Positions 7,667 through 17,221 of a stretch of 37,591 nt of DNA are shown here, piece by piece. The notes below the pieces were generated by a model. That model made no database searches. It saw nothing but the letters and a program-made list of their open reading frames with translations, and was not told the origin of the DNA. Within the stretch, counting starts at the first letter, position 1. Every line of letters starts with the position of its first letter. The position numbers and the translations under genes are program-made. The DNA comes from a virus, in IMG/VR virus record IMGVR_UViG_3300010401_000059, positions 1 to 37,591 of that record; one strand, given 5' to 3'.

Positions 7667-9787
7667 CTATTGTAGTAAACTTGAAATTCCTTTATATCCT
7701 GCATAACCCACAAGTGCCGTACCTGCAATCGCAAGTTTTCTCTGTAAACGACTCCTGGCTTCTTTTGCTTCTTTTAAATTACCTTCTATTTTTAATTTTT
7801 CCTTCAAAGATATGCCTTTTCTATTTGATATCTCTTTTAAATTATCAATATGCTTATTAGCCTTATCAACCTCTTTTTGAAGAGATTCACGCTCAGTCAT
7901 CATATTCTTTTGTTTTTCTGTTTCTTTTTCAACCTGTACTTGTTTTGTTTTAGCTTCCTTATGGGCAAGTTTGCTTTGTTCCAAATTAGTTTTAGCTTCA
8001 TTAGCTTTATTAACTGCACCTTCTCGTACATTCAATAAATTTTGTAATTGAGGTGATTCATTTAAATATTCTTGCATAAGCTCATCAGGATAATGAAGCT
8101 CACCAGGTTTGGCGGCATAGCGTTGTCCTACTACATTTTTAAGTAACTCAGGATCTTGTTTAACAATCTCACGAACTAATGGCATTCCATCTTCATTAGT
8201 ACGCAGTGCTCGAACCATGTTACTAGGTAGCGCACCTTCTTTAGCAGCTTTCACAAATGAATTATTTCTTAATGGATAAACCTGTTCAGAATATCCCTTG
8301 TTAATACGATCAAATTCAGGCTTGTATTCACCAAGGCCTTCGCTTAAGGTTTTATCAATTTGCATCATCATCTGATCGCCCTGCTTGGCAGCCTTACGCG
8401 CAGCATCTTCTTCTAAGACACTAAACTTATCATTATAAATTTTCTGTTTTAAATTGTAGAGTGCATCTCTAAATGCACGTCTCTTCAATAAAAAATCACC
8501 AGCACTCGTATCTTCAGTCGTAGGTGCAACATCTAGTAATTTTTTATAATAAGGATTTTGTGGCTCTTCTTTGTCCTGCATCTTTTTAACAAAGTCTTCC
8601 ATCTTACCTTTCTTAATAGCATCAAAGGCATCAGCACCATACGTTTGAATTAATTTAGAGGGATCGACATTGGCATAATCCAAATTCTCCATTGCTGACT
8701 TTGGCATTTCAAAATGCGCATCTCTCACTTGTTGCTCAAAATCTTTATACGCATCTGACCAATAATCTTCGACAGACTGAACACGTTTATCAACGCTTGC
8801 TGCCGCACGAACATCATGAGCTGCACCTTCATTAAGGTGCTTACCAATATCTTGATCAATATTAGAAACAAGCTGCTTTGCCTCATTATGCGTATTTTCA
8901 GCTTGATTAAGATGTGTCTCAGCCTCATCAAGATTAACAGGCTCTATCTTAGGCGCATTTTGTAATTGCGTATCTAAGTCATTTAATTTTTCTGTATGCT
9001 GGTTTACTTTACGTTGTAACGTATCAAGGTTTGATGAACCTGATTCAATATTCGCAGCCGATTGTGCTTGCTGCTGTTCATTCTCTATATTAGATAAATT
9101 TTCATTAGCACCTTTTTGGGCTTCTTCAATTCCTGATAAATTTTTCCATTTTTGTACATCAGAGATAGCTTTTCCAACCCCTTTAATGGGAGCCATAGCA
9201 GCCACTTTTGCACCCGCACCAGCCAAACGCGCAATAGGAAAAGTAATAGGAGCATTAGCAACCATTCCTCTCAGAAGTCTATCCGCAGCCGTTTTATTTC
9301 CACCCACAAATTCATCTAGCTTACCTTCAATGTCTGGTACTGATGGAATCATAGATGCTGTCTTTTCTGCACCTTGTGGCGAAACCATATTAAGATGCGC
9401 CATTAACGTAGGGATATCATGAGGTATATTTAATATACTACGACCTAATTCAGCACCACCTGCTAATAAATTTTTACCAGCACGTTTAGGATTAGTTGCA
9501 ATTTGATACGCCGCACCTGGCGCACCTTCTATAGCTGTCTGAGCACCTGATCTTACTAATTGATTAACATCTTGAACCGCAGGAACCATACCACCTGAAA
9601 TCATTTGTCCTATTGATCGATTAACATGATGCTCAGGGTCAAATAAATTTCCACTTAACATTGCTGCAATAAGAGGCAACGCTTGATTATTTTTATTTTG
9701 AGATGTTGGAGTAATATCTTCCCAATCAGATTGCGGCGCAGCCTGATTAGATTTTTCATTGTCTCCTACGACTTCCCAATCGCTCAT
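7667..9787 (-). CDS. Internal virion / DNA-ejection-type protein (706 aa)
   Basis: Starts MSDWEVVGDN and repeats the SDWE motif at about residue 21. A Gly/Ala/Pro region with possible amphipathic helices covers residues 80-215. Very long Gln/Glu/Lys-rich coiled coils span about 220-330 and 560-680. A hydrophobic C-terminal helix (AIAGTALVGYAGYKG) ends the protein. This composition and its place after the gp7-like gene match P22-type ejection proteins, which leave the capsid before the DNA. ATG at 9787 is chosen over an in-frame TTG at 9790; it overlaps the upstream stop (TGATG). Confidence 0.65.
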   Translation of the reverse strand: MSDWEVVGDNEKSNQAAPQSDWEDITPTSQNKNNQALPLIAAMLSGNLFDPEHHVNRSIGQMISGGMVPAVQDVNQLVRSGAQTAIEGAPGAAYQIATNPKRAGKNLLAGGAELGRSILNIPHDIPTLMAHLNMVSPQGAEKTASMIPSVPDIEGKLDEFVGGNKTAADRLLRGMVANAPITFPIARLAGAGAKVAAMAPIKGVGKAISDVQKWKNLSGIEEAQKGANENLSNIENEQQQAQSAANIESGSSNLDTLQRKVNQHTEKLNDLDTQLQNAPKIEPVNLDEAETHLNQAENTHNEAKQLVSNIDQDIGKHLNEGAAHDVRAAASVDKRVQSVEDYWSDAYKDFEQQVRDAHFEMPKSAMENLDYANVDPSKLIQTYGADAFDAIKKGKMEDFVKKMQDKEEPQNPYYKKLLDVAPTTEDTSAGDFLLKRRAFRDALYNLKQKIYNDKFSVLEEDAARKAAKQGDQMMMQIDKTLSEGLGEYKPEFDRINKGYSEQVYPLRNNSFVKAAKEGALPSNMVRALRTNEDGMPLVREIVKQDPELLKNVVGQRYAAKPGELHYPDELMQEYLNESPQLQNLLNVREGAVNKANEAKTNLEQSKLAHKEAKTKQVQVEKETEKQKNMMTERESLQKEVDKANKHIDNLKEISNRKGISLKEKLKIEGNLKEAKEARSRLQRKLAIAGTALVGYAGYKGISSLLQ

Positions 9788-11196
9788 CAAAGCATCCCTT
9801 TCTTTTTAGCATCACCACGGCTGATAGTTTGAACCTCACCCGTTTTTTTGTTTCTAAAAGTCATCATTTTTTTATCGCTAGGATTCAAGTCAGGCATTTT
9901 AATAGGTAAATCTTGGCCTGTTGAATCTTTGTATTCTTGATTTAATCGCTCATATTCATCTCTTAAATGTTGTTTAGTCGCATCAATCATCCCCTGGTTA
10001 ACTTCGGGTTGCTTAAACAATCCAGGTTTAATAGTGCTTGCCCATTTTAATGCTTGAACACCACCACGCTGACTTGCATAACGTCCAATTTCAGCCTGTA
10101 AATTACCAGCGGTCGTTGTAAATTCACCGATTTTTGGATTAGTTGAAAGGTTTAATTTACTCGCTGTACCTTGTCCTATACCGGTCAAATCAGGATTTTC
10201 AGCTAATAAATCATCTAATTGATTAGCTAATGCCGCAGTCGTTGCTAATGAGCGAGCCGCTTTTTTCATTGTGGTTGCATCTTTTGCACCTTCAACACCT
10301 TGAGCTGCTGCAACCTTGGTTTCAACTTCTCTTTTTTGTCTTTCTTCTGGTGTTTCCTGAGCAACCGTTTTCATGCCAGGGACAGCGGATTGTTGCATGG
10401 TCACTTTTCCGCTTGGGTATTGTGTATAAATTTGTCCATTTGCGCCAAAATGCGTAACAGGCTTAGGAATTCCAGGCACAAAACCTGCAACGGCATCTAA
10501 TTTTGATAACGCCGGATTGCCTTGCCTTAATACAATTTCCTGACCAGGCGCGCCCATTTGAGGAGGCGCAGGCTGTTGTGGCGCACCACTCTGTGCTGCA
10601 TTCGGCATTGGGGCTTGCGGATTAGGCGCAGGAGGAGTTGCGCCGCCTGGCATAATAGGCAACGGTGGAGGCGCAGGCATTCCAGGGGAAGCATTGGGAG
10701 GAGCCATCCCATTTTGGGGCTGTTGCATCATGTCATTTAATTGACCCAATCCTGGCACCGCTGGAAAAGACGCATTTTTACTCAACTCACTGGCTTGATT
10801 ATCTTCCTGTGTTGGTTGCTGAGGCGGTTGCGCCATGGCATCAGGACTACCGCCAGGCATAGCACCAGGAACCGGTGAAGGTGTTGGCGTACCACCAAAA
10901 GATGGCATACCGTTCGGATTTGCAGCTGCATCTTTCAAAGCCTGTCTAATTAGGCCATGATACATTTGCTGAATTTCAAAATCGCTTGCTTCTTTATTAT
11001 GCGTATCTTTGTATTGCTGAATTTGATAAGGCAATAATTGTTGCGCGCGCGATTCAGCTTGCTTACTTAAAGCTAATTGTTGACCAAATTGTGCTTGCTG
11101 TGATTTCCGTTTTTGTAAGGTTTCAAAGTAATCCATGACGTCTTTGAAAACCTGATTACCGGAATCCGGTAACGGAATAGGTGCAAACATTGTCAT
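9787..11196 (-). CDS. Pro/Gln/Met-rich internal virion (ejection-type) protein (469 aa)
   Basis: Residues 1-90 are helical and Gln-rich. Residues 95-225 are low-complexity, built from Pro, Gly, Ala, Met and Gln. A helical domain follows (about 285-440: AAAQGVEGAKDATTMKKAAR, then LDDLLAENPDLTG, IGRYASQRGGVQALKW). The C-terminus is short and basic (RNKKTGEVQTISRGDAKKKG). Slot and composition fit a second ejection protein (P22 gp20/gp16 region). GGAG site 9 bases before ATG. Stop overlaps the next start. Exact P22 counterpart cannot be assigned by eye. Confidence 0.65.
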   Translation of the reverse strand: MTMFAPIPLPDSGNQVFKDVMDYFETLQKRKSQQAQFGQQLALSKQAESRAQQLLPYQIQQYKDTHNKEASDFEIQQMYHGLIRQALKDAAANPNGMPSFGGTPTPSPVPGAMPGGSPDAMAQPPQQPTQEDNQASELSKNASFPAVPGLGQLNDMMQQPQNGMAPPNASPGMPAPPPLPIMPGGATPPAPNPQAPMPNAAQSGAPQQPAPPQMGAPGQEIVLRQGNPALSKLDAVAGFVPGIPKPVTHFGANGQIYTQYPSGKVTMQQSAVPGMKTVAQETPEERQKREVETKVAAAQGVEGAKDATTMKKAARSLATTAALANQLDDLLAENPDLTGIGQGTASKLNLSTNPKIGEFTTTAGNLQAEIGRYASQRGGVQALKWASTIKPGLFKQPEVNQGMIDATKQHLRDEYERLNQEYKDSTGQDLPIKMPDLNPSDKKMMTFRNKKTGEVQTISRGDAKKKGML

Positions 11197-11210
11197 AACA
11201 TAAACTCCTT

Positions 11211-11894
11211 TTATGCTGCGGCAGTCGCGGGGTTCTGACCTTGCATATACATTTTAGCTAACATCGCCCCTATATTCATTATCCTATCCCCTGGCGCATT
11301 ATGCACACCATAAGCTGCCTGACCGAGATTTTCACCTACTCCAAGCGCCTCTTTCCCTAGGTTGCCCATGGTGCTAGTCACATTATTACCCATATTGCCT
11401 GCGGTTTGACCGCCAATACCGTATATATTCTGACCAATACCGATACCTGTCATATATTTTTGCATTAAATCGTTCAAAAATTGTTGTCTATCTGAATTCA
11501 TAATGTCCGCAGATGATTGTTGTATATTTTTTAACGCGGAAGAACTTCCCATTAATCCCATGCTAGATGCAGCATCCAATCCCGCATTCTTAGCATTAGA
11601 CATAGATGTTTGAGCAAAGGGTGACATCGAATAACTCTGCATCCATTTAGACAATAAATCAGACGGATTTAAAAGCTGATTCTCAGCATTATTTAAAATC
11701 GGAAGTTGCGAAGTGCCAGCCGTTTGAAATGGTTGCTGAATACCTAATGATTGATTCAATCCGTTCTGTTGAAATTGTTGCGCTTGCTGCCACGCTTTTT
11801 GCATTTCATCGCCAGCCGCTTTATAACCCGCTTCAGGATGCAAAAAGCTATCAATAGCGTTGCCAACCACCGGAATTCCACTAATAAATGACAT
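11211..11894 (-). CDS. P22 gp7-like DNA transfer / ejection protein (227 aa)
   Basis: Starts MSFISGIPVVGNAIDSFLHP and continues with Gln/Asn-rich helices, a Ser/Met/Gly-rich centre (NAKNAGLDAASSMGLMGSSS) and a Gly/Asn-rich end. These features are typical of gp7-type podovirus DNA transfer proteins. The start at 11894 is supported by a GGAGG site about 8 bases upstream; an upstream in-frame ATG would place that site inside the gene. It is the first of three ejection-type genes, as in P22 (7, 20, 16). Confidence 0.65.
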   Translation of the reverse strand: MSFISGIPVVGNAIDSFLHPEAGYKAAGDEMQKAWQQAQQFQQNGLNQSLGIQQPFQTAGTSQLPILNNAENQLLNPSDLLSKWMQSYSMSPFAQTSMSNAKNAGLDAASSMGLMGSSSALKNIQQSSADIMNSDRQQFLNDLMQKYMTGIGIGQNIYGIGGQTAGNMGNNVTSTMGNLGKEALGVGENLGQAAYGVHNAPGDRIMNIGAMLAKMYMQGQNPATAAA

Positions 11895-11898
11895 ACTT

Positions 11899-12165
11899 TT
11901 ACCCTCCAATGGCCTTTAATCGACTATCCAATGTCTTAAATTCAGCCTCAATTTTATCAAATCCATCATTCACATTATTCACTAATTCATTCAACGAATC
12001 TCGTAAATATTGAAATGGTGCGGTATCTAAGTTCGTCAATTGCATGCTGAGTGCAACGACCGCTGTTTCAATGTTTGCAAGGTTCGTATTCATGGTATCA
12101 ACAAGGTTTGAAAACCATTGATCCATATATTGCAATTGTACCTCTTTTAACTTAGGAAGCTCCAC
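11899..12165 (-). CDS. Short coiled-coil protein in the tail-needle slot (88 aa)
   Basis: An 88-residue, almost wholly helical protein with heptad-like spacing of Leu/Ile/Val/Phe (VDTMNTNLANIETAVVAL, then FDKIEAEFKTLDSRLKAI). It starts at GTG 12165, because AAGGAGGG lies just upstream, and overlaps the gp10-like gene by 14 bases. In P22 this slot holds gp26, the trimeric coiled-coil needle that plugs the tail. gp26 is over 200 residues, so this would be a very short counterpart. Function is inferred from position and coiled coil only. Confidence 0.55.
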   Translation of the reverse strand: MELPKLKEVQLQYMDQWFSNLVDTMNTNLANIETAVVALSMQLTNLDTAPFQYLRDSLNELVNNVNDGFDKIEAEFKTLDSRLKAIGG

Positions 12166-13969
12166 CGCTGACCCTCCTTGTGACCATGATTCCACCCAAT
12201 ACCACAATGGGAGAATCACTTACGCAAATAAGTTTATAGCATCGATTACGCGAGGCACCCAATTGATACCAACGCATACGCCATTCATAAACACCTAGCT
12301 GACTAAATTCTAAATTGTCTGCTGGAAAGAAGCTAACGCCACCATCATCCGACCAGTAAAGCTCGATGTGGGGTTTGAAAATTTGGTTGTAAGTAGTTTC
12401 ATTAATTTGAGGCGTATTACCTTCCTCAGATAGTATATAAACTGGATTACCGTTGATCCCTTCATCCGTAATTAAATACTGAGGCTCGCCATCTGTGCCT
12501 GCCTCTTCATCAATAATAAACTGCGCATTTTGAAAAGGTGATTCGGAGAATATTGCTAAATTCTCACCCCATACAAAATCAATTTCTACCCAATCCGTAA
12601 TAAATTCACCATAATCATCCTGAGCAATGATAGGGGTGACACGCTCATAGCGGAATGGTTCACGAATATAAGCATCAATTGATTGCGGATTTTCTCTATC
12701 AGGATTTGTTATTTCGTTATTATAAAACTGACCTGACATTTCATAGATAGTCGTATCACCTTTAACTGAAACAAAGTGAACATTGTTAAAGAAAATATGT
12801 TTTTGAATACGATTGCGCTCACCATTTTTTTCAATGACGCGCTCCCATGTTTCAGTATCAAAATTATATTCAATGCTATTCGCTTTTGTCTCAATATCTA
12901 AAATACCATAATTTTTAAAGTCGCCCGCAGAGAGTCGATAGAAAATAGTATTTTCCCACTGATAGAGAAAACCATCTGAGTTACCATTTAAAAATGGACT
13001 AATGTCACCAATGATTCCCTGACGCACATTTTTTTGAAATAAAATATCAATGGCCTTTGTGCTAATAGGTTTTGGCTGTTGTCCACTACTCATCATGACC
13101 TGGACTAAGCCCTCACTATTTTGAGCCATCCAAATCATCATACTAAAACCAATACTCAACGTATTGGGATCAGCCATACCAAAATCCCAATCGTAGGTTG
13201 TGTTCTTTTTCCAGGGGAATGAGGTTTGCGTACCACCGGCTGATATTAATATTGAGGGGATATTTGACCAAATACCTGTCGTATAATCTGTAAAAATATA
13301 AAGAGTATTATGCAGCACAGCAAACTGACGGATAATTCCTACTTCCTGAGCAAAAAGAGCTAACGCTGTCACTGTGAAGCAAGTTGCAGGATTGAAAGCC
13401 GTTCCGTCTAAATTGATTTCAGACAAGGTGAATTGGGAGCTATTTTCCTGTGATACAACAATTCGATTACCAAAGGTTGCAATATAAAGTGGTTTTGTCG
13501 GTGCATTGGTATCTGTCACAACATCAAACGTACCAATATCTTCACGATAGATATAGATCTTTTGTCCATCAGTGAAGCATGCGAATGTCACGTCGGGTGT
13601 CACTAAAAATGTAAAGAAAACCTTACCCGATAATGTAACAATCTTGCCCTGGCTGATTTCAACTTCGTTATATAATTTATCAACCCGAATAATGGTATTT
13701 TCAACAAAGTAATAAGAGTAATTGATACTCTTAAACATGCCACGCGGTTCATTAGCTAAAATTAACCGATTGATCCCTAGAAAAGAGATATGTCTCCTTC
13801 CCATAACGGGATACATGGCTATTTTTTTTTTACCTAAATCATTTTCAACTAAATACCAGTTAGCGCAATCTGATGGATTGAATTGCTTAAAACGTTGCTG
13901 ATCATAATAACCCACAATAGAAAAATCGATAGGTACAATCTGTTCTATGGGTTGATTCGCTTCAGGCAT
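12152..13969 (-). CDS. P22 gp10-like tail accessory (packaged-DNA stabilisation) protein (605 aa)
   Basis: About 605 residues, beta-rich, with the N-terminal pattern VPIDFSIVGYYDQQRFKQ, CANWYLV and repeated aromatic strands. The C-terminal pattern (PHIELYWSDDGG, YEWRMRWYQLGASRNR, FKL-type CYKLICVSDSPIV) is that of P22 gp10-family proteins, which form the hub below the gp4 ring and keep DNA in the head. Preferred start ATG 13969 overlaps the gp4-like stop (TAATG). It lies between gp4-like and needle-slot genes, exactly as in P22. Confidence 0.85.
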   Translation of the reverse strand: MPEANQPIEQIVPIDFSIVGYYDQQRFKQFNPSDCANWYLVENDLGKKKIAMYPVMGRRHISFLGINRLILANEPRGMFKSINYSYYFVENTIIRVDKLYNEVEISQGKIVTLSGKVFFTFLVTPDVTFACFTDGQKIYIYREDIGTFDVVTDTNAPTKPLYIATFGNRIVVSQENSSQFTLSEINLDGTAFNPATCFTVTALALFAQEVGIIRQFAVLHNTLYIFTDYTTGIWSNIPSILISAGGTQTSFPWKKNTTYDWDFGMADPNTLSIGFSMMIWMAQNSEGLVQVMMSSGQQPKPISTKAIDILFQKNVRQGIIGDISPFLNGNSDGFLYQWENTIFYRLSAGDFKNYGILDIETKANSIEYNFDTETWERVIEKNGERNRIQKHIFFNNVHFVSVKGDTTIYEMSGQFYNNEITNPDRENPQSIDAYIREPFRYERVTPIIAQDDYGEFITDWVEIDFVWGENLAIFSESPFQNAQFIIDEEAGTDGEPQYLITDEGINGNPVYILSEEGNTPQINETTYNQIFKPHIELYWSDDGGVSFFPADNLEFSQLGVYEWRMRWYQLGASRNRCYKLICVSDSPIVVLGGIMVTRRVSGGAS

Positions 13970-14688
13970 TAGACACCTGCCCTGACGCGCCACGCACCAT
14001 TCAGATAAGATTCTTGCTCAGTTTCAATATCAAGATTAACACTTGAAGCTGCCTCGATTTCTTTCTTAGCATCCATATACTCAGCTTCTAATCGCTGCGT
14101 CCATGCTTCCATGCGGCCTGTATAAAATGCTAAATCCTTAGCAACAGCAAATCGAAAGAACCGAATATAGTATTGGGGCAAAATTCCCATGTTGTCATTT
14201 TCACCCAAAAGTGGAAGCTGGAATTTTCCGTAGACATTCACCGTATAAACTTGCGATGCAGCCGGATAAAATCGCATGCGAGTAATATCAACTTCATTGG
14301 TGATAATAATAAATCGTGGCAATCCAACTTGAGGGTCATACTTGTAACTTGCAAAAAATACATTGCGCGATTCATCAATCAATGGATAGGTCACACCATC
14401 CAATTCAAGCCACGCATTTTGCAAATTGGATAAGCGCCCTATTGTCACATCCGGCGTTGGAATAACATCCGCTGCGCCAAATGTAATTTCTTGCTGCGCT
14501 ATCGGTAACGAAAAAGTAATATGACGTGCGATAGGGGTTAATAATCCCGTCGCGCTATAATATTGAAGCAATTCATTTAAAAGCTGGATACCTTTACTAA
14601 TATATCCATTTTTAATTGGCGTGGTTGGGCTGCTTGCACTGACAAGTTGATAGGAATCTGATACAAATGCCTTAACCGTCTGTGCCAT
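13969..14688 (-). CDS. P22 gp4-like head-to-tail adaptor (239 aa)
   Basis: The N-terminal helices (GYISKGIQLLNELLQYYSATG), central beta region (FYPAASQVYTVNVYGKFQLP) and helical end (YIRFFRFAVAKDLAFYTGRM) fit the tail accessory factor gp4 family. That protein binds under the portal and starts tail assembly. About 70 residues longer than P22 gp4, but similar to podovirus homologues. It overlaps both neighbours: 17 bases with the 78-aa gene, and TAATG with the gp10-like gene. Confidence 0.8.
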   Translation of the reverse strand: MAQTVKAFVSDSYQLVSASSPTTPIKNGYISKGIQLLNELLQYYSATGLLTPIARHITFSLPIAQQEITFGAADVIPTPDVTIGRLSNLQNAWLELDGVTYPLIDESRNVFFASYKYDPQVGLPRFIIITNEVDITRMRFYPAASQVYTVNVYGKFQLPLLGENDNMGILPQYYIRFFRFAVAKDLAFYTGRMEAWTQRLEAEYMDAKKEIEAASSVNLDIETEQESYLNGAWRVRAGV

Positions 14689-14908
14689 GCTTAGGCTTCC
14701 TGCCTGGTTTTAGTGGTTCCTCTTTCGGTTTTACTTCCTCAAGTGAGGAAAACCAATGACCACTATCAATTAATTTGAGATATTCGTCATAAGTATTAGC
14801 GAGTTTTTGAGCGCCTTCCTTATAAACAAACACGCGAAAATGTTCTTTACTAACCCATTTGTCTTTATAAAAAACCTGTTCAGGAATTTTTTTCTTTTGC
14901 TGATCCAT
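14672..14908 (-). CDS. Small hypothetical protein between coat and adaptor (78 aa)
   Basis: Basic 78-residue protein with an aromatic N-terminal half (VFYKDKWVSKEHFRVFVY) and a Pro/Lys tail (EEPLKPGRKPKHGTDG). The ATG at 14908 has an AAGGAG site at ideal distance; an in-frame GTG one codon upstream is too close to it. It lies between coat and gp4-like genes and overlaps the latter. Family not recognised; a small virion or DNA-binding accessory is possible. Confidence 0.65.
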   Translation of the reverse strand: MDQQKKKIPEQVFYKDKWVSKEHFRVFVYKEGAQKLANTYDEYLKLIDSGHWFSSLEEVKPKEEPLKPGRKPKHGTDG

Positions 14909-14959
14909 CACGAACTCCTTATAAAAAGGGGAATAGGTTCTCTATCCCCCTCTTCACCT

Positions 14960-16207
14960 TTACGAGATAACAATAACCGCAAACTCTGGGTTAATTGCGA
15001 CCCCTCCTATGACGTCCAGTCGGTCTAACTGAATGTAGTTACGGATATCAGCACCTAACGAATAAGTCATTGCTAACTTATAGAGGTCACTGTATGTCGT
15101 TACTGCATCCACACCACCCTTCAGTTCCTTGATAGGCGGTGCTGCAAACACAATCGCTTGATTGTGAAATGCAATACTTACGTTATGGTCATCAACTAAC
15201 AGGATTTGTGCGCCATCTGGAATTGCAGCAGAGATATTTTGTCTAGCGCCACTGATTACAATGGTTGGGCTGACAGGAATCGTTGCTGTATTACCACCGG
15301 CTGAAATCACATCCGCTGTTACAACGAATTGCGCCGTTGTAGACAGTGCTTCATAGGTCAATGGGTTGACCATGAATACGCCTGAAGCAGAATCGATTGT
15401 GATTAAATCGCCTTTGTTAAACACCTGTGTTCCTGGTGCTTGGCCTAAGCCAGTCACAGAAATGGTGTTACCACCCGTAATTGCGCCGCCGGTAACTGTT
15501 CCACCCAATTTGAATCCACTTGGAGGAGAGCCACCTGCTTGACCGGCACCTGCAATTTGACGTCTCAAGAAATTTGTCTTGAAGAAATCAAATCCTGACA
15601 AGTGACCAATGAAGCCGTCGAGCAATGCACCACGGTTAACCGTCATGTTGAACACGTTATGAAGGTCATTAGATAAGCCCGCTGAAACTCGTGGAGAGTT
15701 TGCAAAATAGCGGTTTCCGTCCTCTGGAATACCTAACTCTGTCATATACGCATCAGCTAAAAGCACAGCGTTAAAATCGATTGGTACGCCGGCTGTTCCA
15801 GTAAATTGATAAACCTGTAACTGGAAGTTTTCGGAGGCAATGAATTTTTCAACGTCGTTAGCTAATGTCTTAGCACGCGGATTTAACATCATATCCAGGT
15901 ACGGTTGATCGCGCGCTCTATCGAAAGTTAACTCCATGCCATTAAATTCAACCATAGTATGGAATTGTGTATCAATTGTGAGCGGTCGGATGACCTGTAC
16001 ACGGGCTTCGGATGTTGCGGTTGCGCCGCGTCCACCAAGATAGCGTTCTTCTAAACGGTAGTTGATAGTTTGACCAGTTGCGTATTTTAAGCCTTTGAAG
16101 TCACCTTCAAGGTTACGGTTAGCAACTTTTGCGAAATTTAAATAGTTTACGAAACGAACAAAGACTTCATCTAATACATATTGTGTAGTTTGAAATACAT
16201 TCGGCAT
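14960..16207 (-). CDS. Major capsid (coat) protein, P22 gp5-like (415 aa)
   Basis: 415 residues, close to the 430 of P22 coat, starting MPNVFQTTQYVLDEVFVRF. It follows the gp5 pattern: INYRLEERYLGGRG early (N-arm/E-loop region), VEFNGMELTFDRARDQ, a long spine-helix region (RAKTLANDVEKFI), NRYFANSPRVSAGL, then a beta insertion and VAFHNQAIVFA-type P-domain strands near the C-terminus. HK97 fold by family. The start at 16207 is chosen because GAGGGA precedes it; a longer ORF start adds 19 unlikely residues. Unusually, scaffold and portal are 7 kb away. Confidence 0.88.
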   Translation of the reverse strand: MPNVFQTTQYVLDEVFVRFVNYLNFAKVANRNLEGDFKGLKYATGQTINYRLEERYLGGRGATATSEARVQVIRPLTIDTQFHTMVEFNGMELTFDRARDQPYLDMMLNPRAKTLANDVEKFIASENFQLQVYQFTGTAGVPIDFNAVLLADAYMTELGIPEDGNRYFANSPRVSAGLSNDLHNVFNMTVNRGALLDGFIGHLSGFDFFKTNFLRRQIAGAGQAGGSPPSGFKLGGTVTGGAITGGNTISVTGLGQAPGTQVFNKGDLITIDSASGVFMVNPLTYEALSTTAQFVVTADVISAGGNTATIPVSPTIVISGARQNISAAIPDGAQILLVDDHNVSIAFHNQAIVFAAPPIKELKGGVDAVTTYSDLYKLAMTYSLGADIRNYIQLDRLDVIGGVAINPEFAVIVIS

Positions 16208-16380
16208 GACGGTTCCCTCGCCAATGATTAATAAAAGCCCATCGTGGGCAATCCATTTTTTCATTGTCGAGCGGACGACAGTTTTACGCGCTGTATTTGG
16301 GCTTGACGGAAACCCTAAAACTACACATCAATTGCAAACATTATGATCTTTTTTTAATAATAGATCAATAGTTTAAATTT

Positions 16381-16983
16381 TTAGCATCTATTAAACCGAG
16401 ATTCGACGTCCTCGATCTTCTCAAAACATTGCGCCAACAATAAACAATCTGTGAGGGCTCTATGAGGATTATCATAGGCAACCTTCATGGCATTACAAAT
16501 ATCCTCTAATCGAAAACGATTGAGGGGAACAGGCCAGGTGAAATGTGCTTTTGTGCAAATCCACCGCTTATTGAGAAAAGCGTTTCCATAGGCTAATGTT
16601 TTGATGAATTTCTTATCAAATTCTGCATTGTGTGCGACACATACATCGGCTGAATTTAACATTTCGATCATAATAGTATCAACTAAAACCACTTCTTGAT
16701 AAATAAGGCTTGAGGATTCCTGCGGATTCCTCCATACGTCTTCAAGTAACTCTTCTTTATAAGGGTTTCGCACAAAGGGGTATTTGCATTGCGTCGCTTC
16801 AGCTTTGATATGGTTGATTCGCTCAACGGGATTATTATCACATGGGTAAAGGGTAGCAAATGATTGTAAGACTGTTCGATGCTTTAAATTGAATAAGACA
16901 GCGGCTATTTCGATAACTTTATCGCCCTTGTCAGGCATTAAACCAGTTGTTTCAGTGTCCACTATTAAAATATTTTCAATCAT
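16381..16983 (-). CDS. DEDDh 3'-5' exonuclease (DnaQ/RNase T family, 200 aa)
   Basis: All DEDDh motifs are visible: ExoI D-x-E at residues 9-11 (VDTETTG), ExoII with Asp near 125 (AHNAEFDKKF), and ExoIII His/Asp near 174-179 (PHRALTDCLLLAQ). The length fits a stand-alone nuclease domain. No polymerase gene is present, so it is not a proofreading partner of a phage polymerase. It could trim DNA or RNA, degrade host nucleic acid, or interfere with host repair. It is the last gene of the accessory cassette, followed by a 173-base gap before the coat gene. Confidence 0.88.
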   Translation of the reverse strand: MIENILIVDTETTGLMPDKGDKVIEIAAVLFNLKHRTVLQSFATLYPCDNNPVERINHIKAEATQCKYPFVRNPYKEELLEDVWRNPQESSSLIYQEVVLVDTIMIEMLNSADVCVAHNAEFDKKFIKTLAYGNAFLNKRWICTKAHFTWPVPLNRFRLEDICNAMKVAYDNPHRALTDCLLLAQCFEKIEDVESRFNRC

Positions 16984-17047
16984 AAAACTTCCTTATCTTA
17001 GTTTATATAGACATCATGTCCGAATTGATTCCATTGGGAATCAACTA

Positions 17048-17221
17048 TTACAATGGCTCACCTAAAAATCCAATCTCACGTTTAATTAATTCGTCGCCAA
17101 CAATTTCATAAAGTAAAATATCTATACCAGAACATCCGGCAATATATTTACCATTATTTAAAAATTGCCATTCATAACCGTCTGGCAATTGCATAATAAA
17201 TTTGGCTTCTCGTTTATTCAT
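17048..17221 (-). CDS. Small hypothetical protein (57 aa)
   Basis: This short ORF reads MNKREAKFIMQLPDGYEW, FLNNGKYIAGCSGIDI and ends GFLGEPL. Its ATG overlaps the stop of the upstream 154-aa gene (ATGA), supporting coupled translation. Mixed alpha/beta composition, one Cys, no membrane segment. No family recognised. Confidence 0.6.
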   Translation of the reverse strand: MNKREAKFIMQLPDGYEWQFLNNGKYIAGCSGIDILLYEIVGDELIKREIGFLGEPL

